Positions 16,190 through 24,679 of a stretch of DNA of 64,000 bases are shown piece by piece. Every line of letters begins with the position of its first letter. Position 1 is the first letter of the stretch. Both the position numbers and the translations under genes were made by a program. The DNA comes from JAJTHC01 sp044358835 (GTDB taxonomy: Bacteria; Cyanobacteriota; Vampirovibrionia; Vampirovibrionales; JAJTHC01), in assembly GCA_044358835.1 (NCBI GenBank), contig JBIKNF010000003.1, forward strand, positions 1 through 64,000, given 5' to 3'. Under the pieces are notes generated by a model. The model did not search any database. It was given only the letters and a program-made list of their open reading frames with translations, and was not told the DNA's origin.

Positions 16190-16878
16190 TATTCGTGAAA
16201 TAAACCAATTGTACCTAACGCATCGTCTTCGTGAAACACGTTAATCAACGCATTAATCAACTCATCACAAGTTATTTCAGGCTTTACATCGCACAAATTC
16301 GTCGGAATGGATTGTGCTAACGCGCATGGGTAAATGCCTTCAGGCAACGTTTGCCATATGCATTCTTCTACACTAACATTGATTGCCATTCCATGAAAAC
16401 TCACCCAACGCCGAATAGCCAGCCCCACCGAAGCAACTTTGTGGGATTCATCCAACCACAAGCCTGAGCCTTGACCATCTAACGAACATGCCACCCCCAA
16501 ATCAGCCAAAGCCTTTTTCCCCCACATTAACACACGTCTTAAATGGGCGCGTACATCCCGTGTTTTTAGTCTAATAATGGGGTATATAATCACTTGTTGA
16601 GGATGATGAAACGTGAGATGCCCCCCCCGTTCAATTTCATGGCTTGGAAACGCAAAATCAGTGGCTCGTTCTTCTACAGAAGAAGCTTTCCCTAGGGTAT
16701 AACAAGGGGGGTGAGACGTGATTAACAGGACATCTGGCAAAGTGGGATGGGCAATTTTTTCAAGAAGGATCTGTTTTTGAAGCGCATACACCTTTTCAAA
16801 GGCCAAACACGGTAACACCCAAACGAAGGTATTGATTTGCGGTTGTTGAATCCAGGTATCATATAATTTAGGCAACAT
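16189..16878 (-). CDS. lipB: Octanoyltransferase LipB
   Basis: LipB moves octanoyl from acyl carrier protein to the lipoyl domains of 2-oxoacid dehydrogenases and GcvH. Family motifs are PPCYTLGKAS (usual PVYTLG), ERGGHLTFHHPQQ (usual RGGDVTYHGPGQ, here with His for Asp and His for Gly) and KVASVGLAIRRWVSFHGMAINV with the conserved Lys. The catalytic Cys is most likely in GIYPCALAQS, near residue 183. At 229 aa the length is normal. Divergence from the consensus in the RGG motif is notable but the catalytic Lys and Cys are kept. lipA is not in the window. Start at the ATG at 16878, with a weak ribosome binding site. Confidence 0.88.
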   Translation of the reverse strand: MLPKLYDTWIQQPQINTFVWVLPCLAFEKVYALQKQILLEKIAHPTLPDVLLITSHPPCYTLGKASSVEERATDFAFPSHEIERGGHLTFHHPQQVIIYPIIRLKTRDVRAHLRRVLMWGKKALADLGVACSLDGQGSGLWLDESHKVASVGLAIRRWVSFHGMAINVSVEECIWQTLPEGIYPCALAQSIPTNLCDVKPEITCDELINALINVFHEDDALGTIGLFHE

Positions 16879-16990
16879 AGGGCAGACTTCTTCGTTTTTA
16901 GAACAGAGGCTTAAGTAAATAAGGCTTGTTTGGTATATTAGCCTAAAGATGAATGTTTGGGAAAGGGACTTTACAAACGAAGAGAAAAGT

Positions 16991-17010
16991 TGTAATATGT
17001 TAATATTACA
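16991..17010. promoter_or_regulatory. Perfect 8-4-8 dyad, candidate operator
   Basis: TGTAATAT and ATATTACA flank a 4-base spacer, in the gap between lipB (minus) and the Cys-cluster gene (plus). The 16879-17190 gap is AT-rich and otherwise holds only promoter-like sequence. The size and symmetry suit a dimeric helix-turn-helix regulator; which one is unknown. Confidence 0.45.
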
Positions 17011-17190
17011 TTAAGAAAACAACATTTCACACGTGTTTATTTCTTACATGCGATATTGCTTTTCTAAAAGCATTTTATTTTTTGGGAATTATTCCAGCTC
17101 TGCATTTAATGGTTTATAAGCGTCTTGTTAGGACGTTTTTTGGACGTTTTTTTAGTATATCATCGTTTTGCTTTTAAGGGAAATTATACA

Positions 17191-17601
17191 ATGGCCTCTG
17201 CAACCCTCGCACTTGAAGAACCTCGAGTTTCGTTACAATCGACTGAAGATTTAAAAGCTCACCCTGCGCTTGTGGCGGTTTCTGCTTCAGTGACTGCTCA
17301 ATCGATTCGATCTTTGAAGGTGCAATACCCTCACCTAAATCTTGAAAATCTTATTAAGTGGCATGACCATATTGTGGATGCGCATCTCATTGCTGAAAGT
17401 GATGAAGACAGTGTGGGTCCTTACCGTCAATGGTCCCCTTCTGCAGTTTCTTGCTTTGTGCGTAATGCAGATTGTTCAGGGTGCTATTATCAAAATTTCT
17501 TTTCAGAATCTGCGCAAGGGTGTCAAATGAATGATGCGGTTAAACATTTACTCGCTAAACTCGGACCGCCCAACAAACGTCATATAAATAAATTATCCTA
17601 A
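17191..17601 (+). CDS. Hypothetical Cys-cluster protein
   Basis: The protein is 136 aa from the ATG at 17191, which AAGGGA (17176-17181) supports. The first 60 residues are helical and unremarkable. The C-terminal half holds CFVRNADCSGCYYQNFF followed by a further Cys (GCQMNDAV), that is C-x5-C-x2-C-x13-C, spacing that suits a metal site or Fe-S cluster. I do not recognise the family. A terminator follows about 90 bases after the stop, so the gene is monocistronic. The palindrome at 16991-17010 lies about 180 bases upstream and may control it. Confidence 0.7.
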   Translation: MASATLALEEPRVSLQSTEDLKAHPALVAVSASVTAQSIRSLKVQYPHLNLENLIKWHDHIVDAHLIAESDEDSVGPYRQWSPSAVSCFVRNADCSGCYYQNFFSESAQGCQMNDAVKHLLAKLGPPNKRHINKLS

Positions 17602-17691
17602 TTACGTACAGGTAAACATTCTGCTTAAAAGAAAGTAGATTAGGCATGATGTTAGTCATTTCTGTATACAAACATTGACCTTTTTACCCCG

Positions 17692-17724
17692 CCCTAGCTC
17701 TTTATTGGGCTAGGGATTTTTCTA
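17692..17724 (+). terminator. Intrinsic terminator
   Basis: CCCTAGC (17692-17698) pairs with GCTAGGG (17709-17715) around a 10-base loop, followed by ATTTTTCT. It ends transcription of the Cys-cluster gene. Confidence 0.75.
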
Positions 17725-17745
17725 AGAAAAATCCAACCATCTTTT

Positions 17746-17774
17746 AAGACAGTTCTTCATTTTTTTGCTACACT
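17746..17774 (+). promoter_or_regulatory. Promoter of the GHL10 gene
   Basis: AAGACA (17746-17751) and an extended -10 TGC-TACACT (TACACT at 17769-17774) are 17 bases apart. The start site near 17781 rules out the GTG at 17776 as start codon. Confidence 0.55.
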
Positions 17775-17811
17775 AGTGGTGTTATCCACTGAGAGAGTGT
17801 TTCATTTTTCC

Positions 17812-20349
17812 ATGTTTAAACGGTTCTTGTCTTTTTTAGTGAAACGCTTTTTGCTACTGGGTGGCTTGGCGTACATGATGGGGGGTATTTTACCTAATGC
17901 TATGGCGTTGATGGCCAATAGCTTTGTTTTATTTGACTTGAATCACGCCTCTAACGGTTCGGTTGTTGTTGAAGAAGCCGTGGTTCATCCTCAAAAAACA
18001 TTGGATTATGCCTTAACCCAAAGCGTGGTAGGCCAAGGCACCTATTTTTTCCCAAAAAGTGTTTCACAATTAGACTATATTTTAAACAATGTGGAAGAAG
18101 GCGGACTTTCTAAACCGCCCTTACTGCTTTTTTATGGTAAAAACCCCCCCAAGCAGGACGCCATTGGTTTTGTAGATGCGGTGATTAAGCGTTCATGGCC
18201 TGTGGTATTGCTTCCGCATCCATTCGCTAAGGTTGAAGCCAAACAGCAATGGGACGCTGAGTTTAAAGTTTTATGGGGACGTTACCGCAGTGTGATGGAA
18301 GAACGTTTAGGTACCCCTCAACTCAGTGTGTTAGACACTGCGCTTTCGGGGAGTCTTACGGTAGCCAATCCCTTTCCCGTAAAACGTCTCGGTTCAGGGT
18401 GTGATCTTTATACCTTGCCCACTCCTTTTATGTATTGTGGTTCAGGGATTTCTCCTCTTTACTTTGTGGTGCCCCCTCCCCCCCTACCTGAGGTAAAGGG
18501 GGTTTCTCCCTTAAAGACTTCTGCATCCAAACCTAAGCCGGCTTCAGTGAAAGTTCCTTCTAAGGTAGCCACGCCTCATCAAACCACTTTGACTACTTTT
18601 GTCCAACCTCCCGTTTCTTTTAAACCCAGTTATGACGTGCTTAAACGGTTGTATGATCTCGCCAATCAGTGGAAGTCGGTGATGGTCGTAAAAAGCATCC
18701 AAGACTGTTACGCCCCTTTTGAAGAAGAAGCCAAGACCTATGAACAAGCATATAACGCTCTGGAAACGGATGTTTGGCAACGTATGCAAGCCTTTGAGTT
18801 TTTAGGTAAACCAGTGGAAAAACTCCAATATGCCGAGCAAATGAACCAAATTCAATCTCAAATGGATGCCTTAAAACCCTTACGCAAAAATCGAGAATAT
18901 AAGGAATATCGTCAAAAAACGAAGGCCTTAACCACCGACTTAATGCTCATTAAACAAAAATTTCTCTTTCCCAATCTCCCCAATCAAATCCATGGGGTGT
19001 GGTTTGACAGAGGCAGTATGGTGAGCTTAGGGAGTGCGGAAAGTCTTAAAATTCGTTTGGCTGAATTGGCACGGGCGGGCATGACCGATATTTTTGTGGA
19101 AACGATTAACGCGGGCTTTTCGGTTTACCCCAATAGTGTGGTTCAACCTGTTCAAAACCCCTTAATTAAAGATTGGGACCCCCTATTAACCGCGGTGAAT
19201 GAAGGCCATGCTTTGGGTTTGCGGGTGCATGCGTGGGTCTGGTGTTTTGCGGTGGGTAATACACGCCATAACCAGCTCATGGGGTGGCCCATGGAAGAAA
19301 AGGGTCCGGTGTTGAGTTCCACGCGTTTTGAAAAACAACAACTCTTAATGAACGATGGTTCAGGGGTGCCTAAAGGCCAACATGAATATTGGTTGGATCC
19401 TGCCAGTTATGATGCCCAACAATTTTTGGTGGATTGGTACTCGGAAATTGTGGATCGTTATGGGGTGGATGGCTTGCAGTTGGATTATATTCGCTACCCA
19501 TTTCAATCCACCACTCAACGCGCCGGCTACAATCCCCTAAGTGTGTATAACTTTTATCAAGCCATGGGCTTGCGCCCCACGCCTAAAAATCAAGACGCGT
19601 TTGATCGTTGGAAGGTCGAAAATATCAATCGTTTTGTGTCTAAAGTGCATAAAACCCTTAAAGCCCAAAAGCCTCATTTAATTTTATCCGCCGCCGTATT
19701 TGCCTTACCCACCCCTGAACGACTCAAAGCCATTCAGCAGGACTGGGAAACATGGAGCAAACGCGGGTGGATCGACTGGCTGATTCCCATGGCCTATACC
19801 GAAAATACGGTGTCTTTTAATCAACAAATCGTTCGCATGAAACAAAGCTTAAAACCCACCCGAACGCTTTTAGTGAGTGGGGTGGGTTTACATAAGTTAG
19901 AAGGGCCTCAACGGATTGAACGTAGTGAACAACTTCACAAAAACGGCGTTTCGGGTTGGACGTGGTTTGCCAACACTCATTTAGATGCCAATACCCTCAA
20001 CGCCTTGCCTCTGACCACACAACAGTTGCCTTATGGAGGCAAGTACCTCACCTCAACCGCTCAGACGCTCCTGTTGTACACAAGCCTCTTACGTCAAACC
20101 TTAACTGCCCCCAACGCCGAAGAAGCACAAGTCCTTCAATTTTGGGATGAGTTTTCCACTTACGTGGACGTGCATCAACTCGAAGGGTTTTCCCCAGCGT
20201 TCATGAAACAAAACTGGGTTCCCTTATTGAATGAAACCCAGCGCTTGGTGAATCTTCGTTTTTCAAGCGTGCCTGCCTTAAAGCAATGGTTAACCAGTGA
20301 ACTAGAGCGTTTGGATGCCCAAATGCGTTGGAAGACCTCGCCCGTTTAA
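17812..20349 (+). CDS. GHL10-type (DUF187) glycoside hydrolase-like protein
   Basis: A large exported protein (845 aa). The N-terminus is a signal segment (VKRFLLLGGLAYMMGGILPNAMA). About residues 395-735 form a TIM-barrel of the glycosyl-hydrolase-like 10/DUF187 family (YngK-like): GVWFDRGSMVSL, ALGLRVHAWVWCFAVG, GVDGLQLDYIRYPF with a probable catalytic Asp, and WIDWLIPMAYTEN. The first 380 residues hold an unknown domain and a Pro/Lys-rich linker. Members act on bacterial surface polysaccharides or peptidoglycan-like glycans, but the substrate here is unknown. The gene ends 4 bases inside the convergent neighbour. Confidence 0.85.
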   Translation: MFKRFLSFLVKRFLLLGGLAYMMGGILPNAMALMANSFVLFDLNHASNGSVVVEEAVVHPQKTLDYALTQSVVGQGTYFFPKSVSQLDYILNNVEEGGLSKPPLLLFYGKNPPKQDAIGFVDAVIKRSWPVVLLPHPFAKVEAKQQWDAEFKVLWGRYRSVMEERLGTPQLSVLDTALSGSLTVANPFPVKRLGSGCDLYTLPTPFMYCGSGISPLYFVVPPPPLPEVKGVSPLKTSASKPKPASVKVPSKVATPHQTTLTTFVQPPVSFKPSYDVLKRLYDLANQWKSVMVVKSIQDCYAPFEEEAKTYEQAYNALETDVWQRMQAFEFLGKPVEKLQYAEQMNQIQSQMDALKPLRKNREYKEYRQKTKALTTDLMLIKQKFLFPNLPNQIHGVWFDRGSMVSLGSAESLKIRLAELARAGMTDIFVETINAGFSVYPNSVVQPVQNPLIKDWDPLLTAVNEGHALGLRVHAWVWCFAVGNTRHNQLMGWPMEEKGPVLSSTRFEKQQLLMNDGSGVPKGQHEYWLDPASYDAQQFLVDWYSEIVDRYGVDGLQLDYIRYPFQSTTQRAGYNPLSVYNFYQAMGLRPTPKNQDAFDRWKVENINRFVSKVHKTLKAQKPHLILSAAVFALPTPERLKAIQQDWETWSKRGWIDWLIPMAYTENTVSFNQQIVRMKQSLKPTRTLLVSGVGLHKLEGPQRIERSEQLHKNGVSGWTWFANTHLDANTLNALPLTTQQLPYGGKYLTSTAQTLLLYTSLLRQTLTAPNAEEAQVLQFWDEFSTYVDVHQLEGFSPAFMKQNWVPLLNETQRLVNLRFSSVPALKQWLTSELERLDAQMRWKTSPV

Positions 20350-20888
20350 GGTTTTTTGATCGGAGCCCCTGCTTTTCCTGCCCCTGTAACAGCAGGTAAA
20401 AGGCCTTCTGCTGGTAGCCGACTTTCTTCAAGCACCGCATAATCTTCCCCAAGTCGTTTTTTCATTTTAAGCAGTTGAAACTTGCTTTTGGGGGTGTAAG
20501 GGCTTTGCGGAAAACGTTCTGTAATGGTTGAAAAGGCATCAAAGGCTTCAAACCACATTTCACGAAAGCTAAATAATAAGCCTAATTGATATAACATGGG
20601 GGCCACATCTTTGACTTTGGCGTAACGTTCTTGAAAGTCATCACTCACTTGGCGAAGCTCGTCTAGGGTGTCGGCGTCTTGAGGGGTGAAAAAGCTTTTA
20701 TTTTGGCTTTTTTGTAGCAGAAGGGCTAGTTTGGGTTGATACGGCGCCCATTCTTTGGGCAGAGATTTGGCGGTGCCTTTTTTCTTGACTTTACTGGCGG
20801 CTTCGGCGTTTTCTACATACAGGGCGGACGCACAGACACTGCCCATTAATAGGCACGCGACCGTTAGTTTTTTGAATAAGGGCTTCAT
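20346..20888 (-). CDS. Secreted protein with TPR-like helices
   Basis: From the ATG at 20888 (GGAGG 7 bases upstream) the protein has 180 aa. A signal peptide (KKLTVACLLMGSVCASALYVENAEA, in two parts a basic N-region and a hydrophobic core) ends near AEA. The mature protein is basic, then helical, with a TPR-like pair: MLYQLGLLFSFREMWFEAFDAF and ITERFPQSPYTPKSKFQLLKM, the latter like the YbgF/BamD outer-membrane TPR pattern. The C-terminus is Gly/Ala/Pro-rich. It probably acts in the periplasm as a scaffold. I do not recognise a specific family. Confidence 0.7.
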   Translation of the reverse strand: MKPLFKKLTVACLLMGSVCASALYVENAEAASKVKKKGTAKSLPKEWAPYQPKLALLLQKSQNKSFFTPQDADTLDELRQVSDDFQERYAKVKDVAPMLYQLGLLFSFREMWFEAFDAFSTITERFPQSPYTPKSKFQLLKMKKRLGEDYAVLEESRLPAEGLLPAVTGAGKAGAPIKKP

Positions 20889-21083
20889 TGGTACGCCTCC
20901 ATGTTTTTTAGGGGGGGCTAGTTTACATTCAGCAGGATGAATCTGGCGAAGAGGGGCAGGGTGAACGAAGTGACGATGCCTTCTAATCACGTTTAACACC
21001 TAAACACGGCGCGTTCCCCGAATAGGGAGGGATTGTTTCGCCACAGGAGATGGCCTGTTGTTTCAGCGACTAAAAAGACGGCT

Positions 21084-22457
21084 TTAGACTGCAACAGGAG
21101 CCGTTTGCGCTTGAGCGTCTTGCGTTGAAGTGGGGGATTGAACCTCACTGGCTTCAGTCGTTTGGGGTTTGCTGTGTTTGAAGTACGGAGATTTAGGTAA
21201 GAACGCGGAAGGCGCCACCACCACGGTTACGGATTCTTTGCTCAAGTATTTTTGGGCGACTTTTTGGATCTGTTCCGCCGTGACGGCATTGATTTTTTCA
21301 TCCAAACTCGCCAAGAATTTGACATCATGCCCAGCCAAGTAAGCAGAACCCACGTAGCTCGAAATTTGCCCTACCGTTTCTAAGAAAACACTGCGTTTGC
21401 CAATTAAATTACGTTTGGCATTTTCCAGTTCTTCTTCTTCGACTCGAACATCTTGCAATTTTTTCACTTCATCGGCAAAGCCTTCTAAGCACTTTTGCAC
21501 GTTGGAAGGTTCGGTTCCAATATATAAGGTAAATGTGCCACGATGCTTCAATAAACTCAGGCTAGAACGAACACTATAGGCCAGTCCTTGCTTGTCACGC
21601 AATTCTAAAAACAAGCGACTGCTTAAGCCTGCTGAACCCAAGAGGTTGTCTAACACAGCCAGTGGCACATAGTCTTTTGAAGTGGCAGGGGGCATGAGCC
21701 AAGACTGAAAAATCTGGGCTTGGGCTGCCTCTTCCCACGGGGTGGTGTAAATCCGAGATTCTTTGATGCGATGTTCTTTAAAGAGACGACCCATTTCCAT
21801 TTCACCATCGGTGCCTTTGGCCCGAGGCAAGCTAAACGCGGTGTCTAAGGCGCTAATCAACCGCTCACGATCCACATCTCCAGCCACAGAAACCACCATA
21901 CGGTTGGGCCGGTAGGCCTGAAGGTAATGCAAGAACACGTTGTCATTGCGCCATAATTTTTCTAAACTGCCTAGCATACTGGTGGCCGAAGTGCCATAAG
22001 GCAAGCCGTTCCACATTTTACGATTAAGCAAGTCCTTGGCAATGGCGGTGGGGGAATCCAAGCTCATTTGCAGTTCGCCTTTGAGCTTGTCTTTTTCTTT
22101 TTGAAGGCCATCTAAGGTCGAATAGAAAAGTAAGTCTTTGATATAAGCCAAGTTCTTTTCTAAGTCTTCACTTTGCATAGAAGCCGATAAAATACTGTAG
22201 TCCCGCGCGGTGTCGGTGTCGACATCCAAGCACAATTCATCCAATTTCACCGCAATTTCTTCAGCACTTTCGGCATAGGTGCCTTTTAAAAGCAAGCGAT
22301 CAATAATATCCATTTCTCCAGGGAAGTAGTCGATGCAATTGCCCCCCTTGGTGTAAATGTTGATGGACACGCGAGGCGTCCCCGTCTGCGGCACAAATAA
22401 AAGGGTTGGGCCTGAAAGCAGGGAAATAACTTCAATCGATTCAAGTGGTTTAGTCAT
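21084..22457 (-). CDS. M16 peptidase family, degenerate subunit
   Basis: The protein is 457 aa with the M16 two-lobe fold: an N-terminal lobe, MVVSVAGDVDRERLI in the middle, and a C-terminal lobe with LDNLLGSAGLSSRLFLELRDKQGLAYSVRSS. The zinc motif HxxEH is missing; the matching region reads DIIDRLLLKGT, so it should not bind zinc. Such subunits pair with an active partner, as in bacterial and mitochondrial M16B heterodimers. It starts 8 bases inside the upstream active subunit gene, so translation is coupled. The last 30 residues are Thr/Gln/Ala-rich. Confidence 0.88.
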   Translation of the reverse strand: MTKPLESIEVISLLSGPTLLFVPQTGTPRVSINIYTKGGNCIDYFPGEMDIIDRLLLKGTYAESAEEIAVKLDELCLDVDTDTARDYSILSASMQSEDLEKNLAYIKDLLFYSTLDGLQKEKDKLKGELQMSLDSPTAIAKDLLNRKMWNGLPYGTSATSMLGSLEKLWRNDNVFLHYLQAYRPNRMVVSVAGDVDRERLISALDTAFSLPRAKGTDGEMEMGRLFKEHRIKESRIYTTPWEEAAQAQIFQSWLMPPATSKDYVPLAVLDNLLGSAGLSSRLFLELRDKQGLAYSVRSSLSLLKHRGTFTLYIGTEPSNVQKCLEGFADEVKKLQDVRVEEEELENAKRNLIGKRSVFLETVGQISSYVGSAYLAGHDVKFLASLDEKINAVTAEQIQKVAQKYLSKESVTVVVAPSAFLPKSPYFKHSKPQTTEASEVQSPTSTQDAQAQTAPVAV

Positions 22458-23829
22458 GTTGAGGTACCAATACTGTAGTGTAGGCTAACGAAGGTTTTAA
22501 GTAGGTGTTGACCGCATCAATCACGTCTTGACGGGTGAGGGCTTCTAAGCGTTCTAGCGTGCCAGTGACGGCATCCACACTGCCTGTCACTGTTAAGGCA
22601 TCACCCAAGGCATCGGCAATGCCTGAACAGGTTTCAAAGCCTCGAGCAAAGTCGACTTTCATTTTCTTTACGGTACGCACAAACTCTTCTTCCGTAATGG
22701 GGGATTCACCTGTAAAGGCCTCTAAAATCGTGGTGATTTCAGCCAAGGCGCCTTCATTGTTAGACGCATTGTAATTGGCCATAATATAAAAGGCGTTGCC
22801 GAGCTTAAAGGCATATTGAGCGGTGCTTACGGTATTAAACGCCGAAGGGGTTTGTTTTTCAACGAGTTGTTGATTCAAACGGCTGGCTCTGCTTTCCCCT
22901 AAAACGGTGCTTGCGACATCTAAGGCAAGCGTGGTTTTTACATCACTGGCCAAGGGCCCATGAAAGCCAAGGGTCAAAAAGCGCGTGGTAAACTCTGAAG
23001 CTTGTTCAAGATACCGTTGACCGGTGCCTATTTTGCCTAAAAAGCTTTCGCCTTTTGCGGGTTCTTTATACGTTTTAAGTAAGTCTTTCGCCTCAGGACG
23101 ATCGGCAAAATTGAAGGCCTGTTCCACTTTGGTTTTAAGGGTTTCCCACTCAAAATCCCCCACCACAAGCGTGGTGATATTTTCAGGCGTGTACCAACGG
23201 CGGTAGTAAGCTGAAATGGCTTCACGTGAAATCGTCCCCACAATGTGACGGGTGCCAATGACTTCACGACGGTAGGGGTGCGACGCGTCGTACATTAAAT
23301 CGTTGACCAAGTTGTACACGCGAGACCAAGGGCGATCTTCATACAAGCCAATTTCTTCAATTACGACCCCACGTTCACGCTTGACTTCAGGCGTTTCGCC
23401 TTTGTCAGGATCGTAGGCTTCACCGATTTCGGCTTCTGGTAATTCGGCATGCAGAATCATATCCGCGTGCATGTCCACCACCGTGTCAAATTCGTTAAAT
23501 TGTGTGTTGGGCCCTGTGACGTAATAAAACGTGTAGTCTTTCCAAGTCGCCGCGTTAATGAGGGCGCCCATGCTTTCCATTTTTTTGTCAAACACCCCAG
23601 GGCCAAAGCGAGGCGTTCCTTTAAACATCAGGTGTTCTAAAAAGTGCGAAACCCCGTTGTTGGTTTCATCTTCATTGACGGAACCGGTTTTCACCCATGA
23701 ACTGATGTTAAATACCCCTCCACGGCGAGGCACAAACACCAAGGTATGCCCATTTTTAAAGGTGTACTTGAGGGCTTGTTCTGGAATGTACGGCAAGGAA
23801 AACGCTTCAAGTGTTGGAGCAGCCATCAT
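22450..23829 (-). CDS. M16 zinc peptidase, active subunit
   Basis: The zinc-binding, catalytic motif HFLEHLMFKGT (HxxEH) lies near residue 62, and the distal Glu ligand is in the segment ERGVVIEEIGLYED. The RWYTPENITTLVVGDF segment is the linker between lobes typical of M16 proteases. The protein is 459 aa, normal for M16B processing peptidases. No signal peptide is visible, so it is probably cytoplasmic. It is the first gene of a two-gene operon with the degenerate subunit. AAAGGA upstream suggests 23829 or the next ATG at 23826 as start. Confidence 0.93.
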   Translation of the reverse strand: MMAAPTLEAFSLPYIPEQALKYTFKNGHTLVFVPRRGGVFNISSWVKTGSVNEDETNNGVSHFLEHLMFKGTPRFGPGVFDKKMESMGALINAATWKDYTFYYVTGPNTQFNEFDTVVDMHADMILHAELPEAEIGEAYDPDKGETPEVKRERGVVIEEIGLYEDRPWSRVYNLVNDLMYDASHPYRREVIGTRHIVGTISREAISAYYRRWYTPENITTLVVGDFEWETLKTKVEQAFNFADRPEAKDLLKTYKEPAKGESFLGKIGTGQRYLEQASEFTTRFLTLGFHGPLASDVKTTLALDVASTVLGESRASRLNQQLVEKQTPSAFNTVSTAQYAFKLGNAFYIMANYNASNNEGALAEITTILEAFTGESPITEEEFVRTVKKMKVDFARGFETCSGIADALGDALTVTGSVDAVTGTLERLEALTRQDVIDAVNTYLKPSLAYTTVLVPQHD

Positions 23830-23941
23830 AGGGAATCGATCCTTTAATCATTACTAACACATATCCCCATATTATAGCATTGTTTTTTAATTTATAGATG
23901 TATTCAGGCCAAACATTTCATCCACTTGCTAGATTTAATCT

Positions 23942-24487
23942 TTAAGCGTTGGAGGAGGGGCTTGCGTGGGCTTTCCCCAATTCCACATAATGCAAGGCGG
24001 ATGCCTTCATAAAGCCCCGCTCATCTTCACTTAAAGCGCGCTTGTACTGAGCGGGACGCCCCACATAAAGCCCTCCAGCTTCTAAAGCTTGACGCGCAGA
24101 CACCAAGCTCCCCGCCCCAATCATCGTGTGACTAGGCACCCTTACCCCATCCATCACGCAGGCTTGCATGCCCACAAAGCTTTCATCTTCGAGTGTACAG
24201 GCGTGTAATAAGGCCATATGCCCCACCGTACAATACGCCCCTACATAGGTGCCTTTCGCTTGGCCATTAAGGGCTTGGCTAGCTACATGAATCACGCTGT
24301 TGTCTTGTAAATTGGAATAGGGGCCCACCACAATAGGAGCGACATCCCCACGTAAAACGCATCCGTACCAAATGCTCGCCCCTGCGTCAATGGTGACGTC
24401 TCCAATGAGTACGGCATTTTCAGCGATAAACGCGACTTCAGGATGAATCTGCGGCGTCTTGCCGTTGAAGGGCTTAATCAGTGCCAT
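23942..24487 (-). CDS. Gamma-carbonic anhydrase-like hexapeptide protein
   Basis: A left-handed beta-helix protein with hexapeptide repeats: VAFIAENAVLIGDVTIDAGASIWYGCVLRGDVAPIVVGPYSNLQDNSVIH. The His residues of GHMALLHACTLEDE fit two of the three metal-binding positions of the gamma class (YrdA/PaaY/CaiE group). YrdA-type members often lack measurable carbonic anhydrase activity. I use the ATG at 24487, which overlaps the end of the small upstream gene by 14 bases; longer starts at 24517 or 24529 remain possible. Product about 181 aa. It is the third gene of a glmS-led cluster. Confidence 0.85.
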   Translation of the reverse strand: MALIKPFNGKTPQIHPEVAFIAENAVLIGDVTIDAGASIWYGCVLRGDVAPIVVGPYSNLQDNSVIHVASQALNGQAKGTYVGAYCTVGHMALLHACTLEDESFVGMQACVMDGVRVPSHTMIGAGSLVSARQALEAGGLYVGRPAQYKRALSEDERGFMKASALHYVELGKAHASPSSNA

Positions 24488-24662
24488 AGCTACAATCCAC
24501 TTGAAGCGTTGTGCCATTTTTGCCCACAATCGCCCAACGCAATAGCGTGCATCCTTGAGGCAGGCGTGCTTTTATCGCCACTTCCAAGGCACTTACTGAA
24601 TAATCAGGCAAGTTTTCAAGCATAATGGAGGCACTTAACACCTGTTGGACTAAAGCGGGCAT
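24474..24662 (-). CDS. Small hypothetical protein, 62 aa
   Basis: A short gene fills the gap between glmS and the carbonic anhydrase-like gene on the same strand. AAGGAA lies about 6 bases before its ATG, and its stop overlaps the start of the next gene, as in coupled operons. The sequence (MPALVQQVLSAS, then DYSVSALEVAIKARLPQG and LRWAIVGKNGTTLQVDC) looks like a small alpha/beta protein, with no membrane helix. I do not recognise the family. Support is positional rather than by homology. Confidence 0.55.
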   Translation of the reverse strand: MPALVQQVLSASIMLENLPDYSVSALEVAIKARLPQGCTLLRWAIVGKNGTTLQVDCSYGTD

Positions 24663-24679
24663 TTCAAGTTCCTTTGCGT

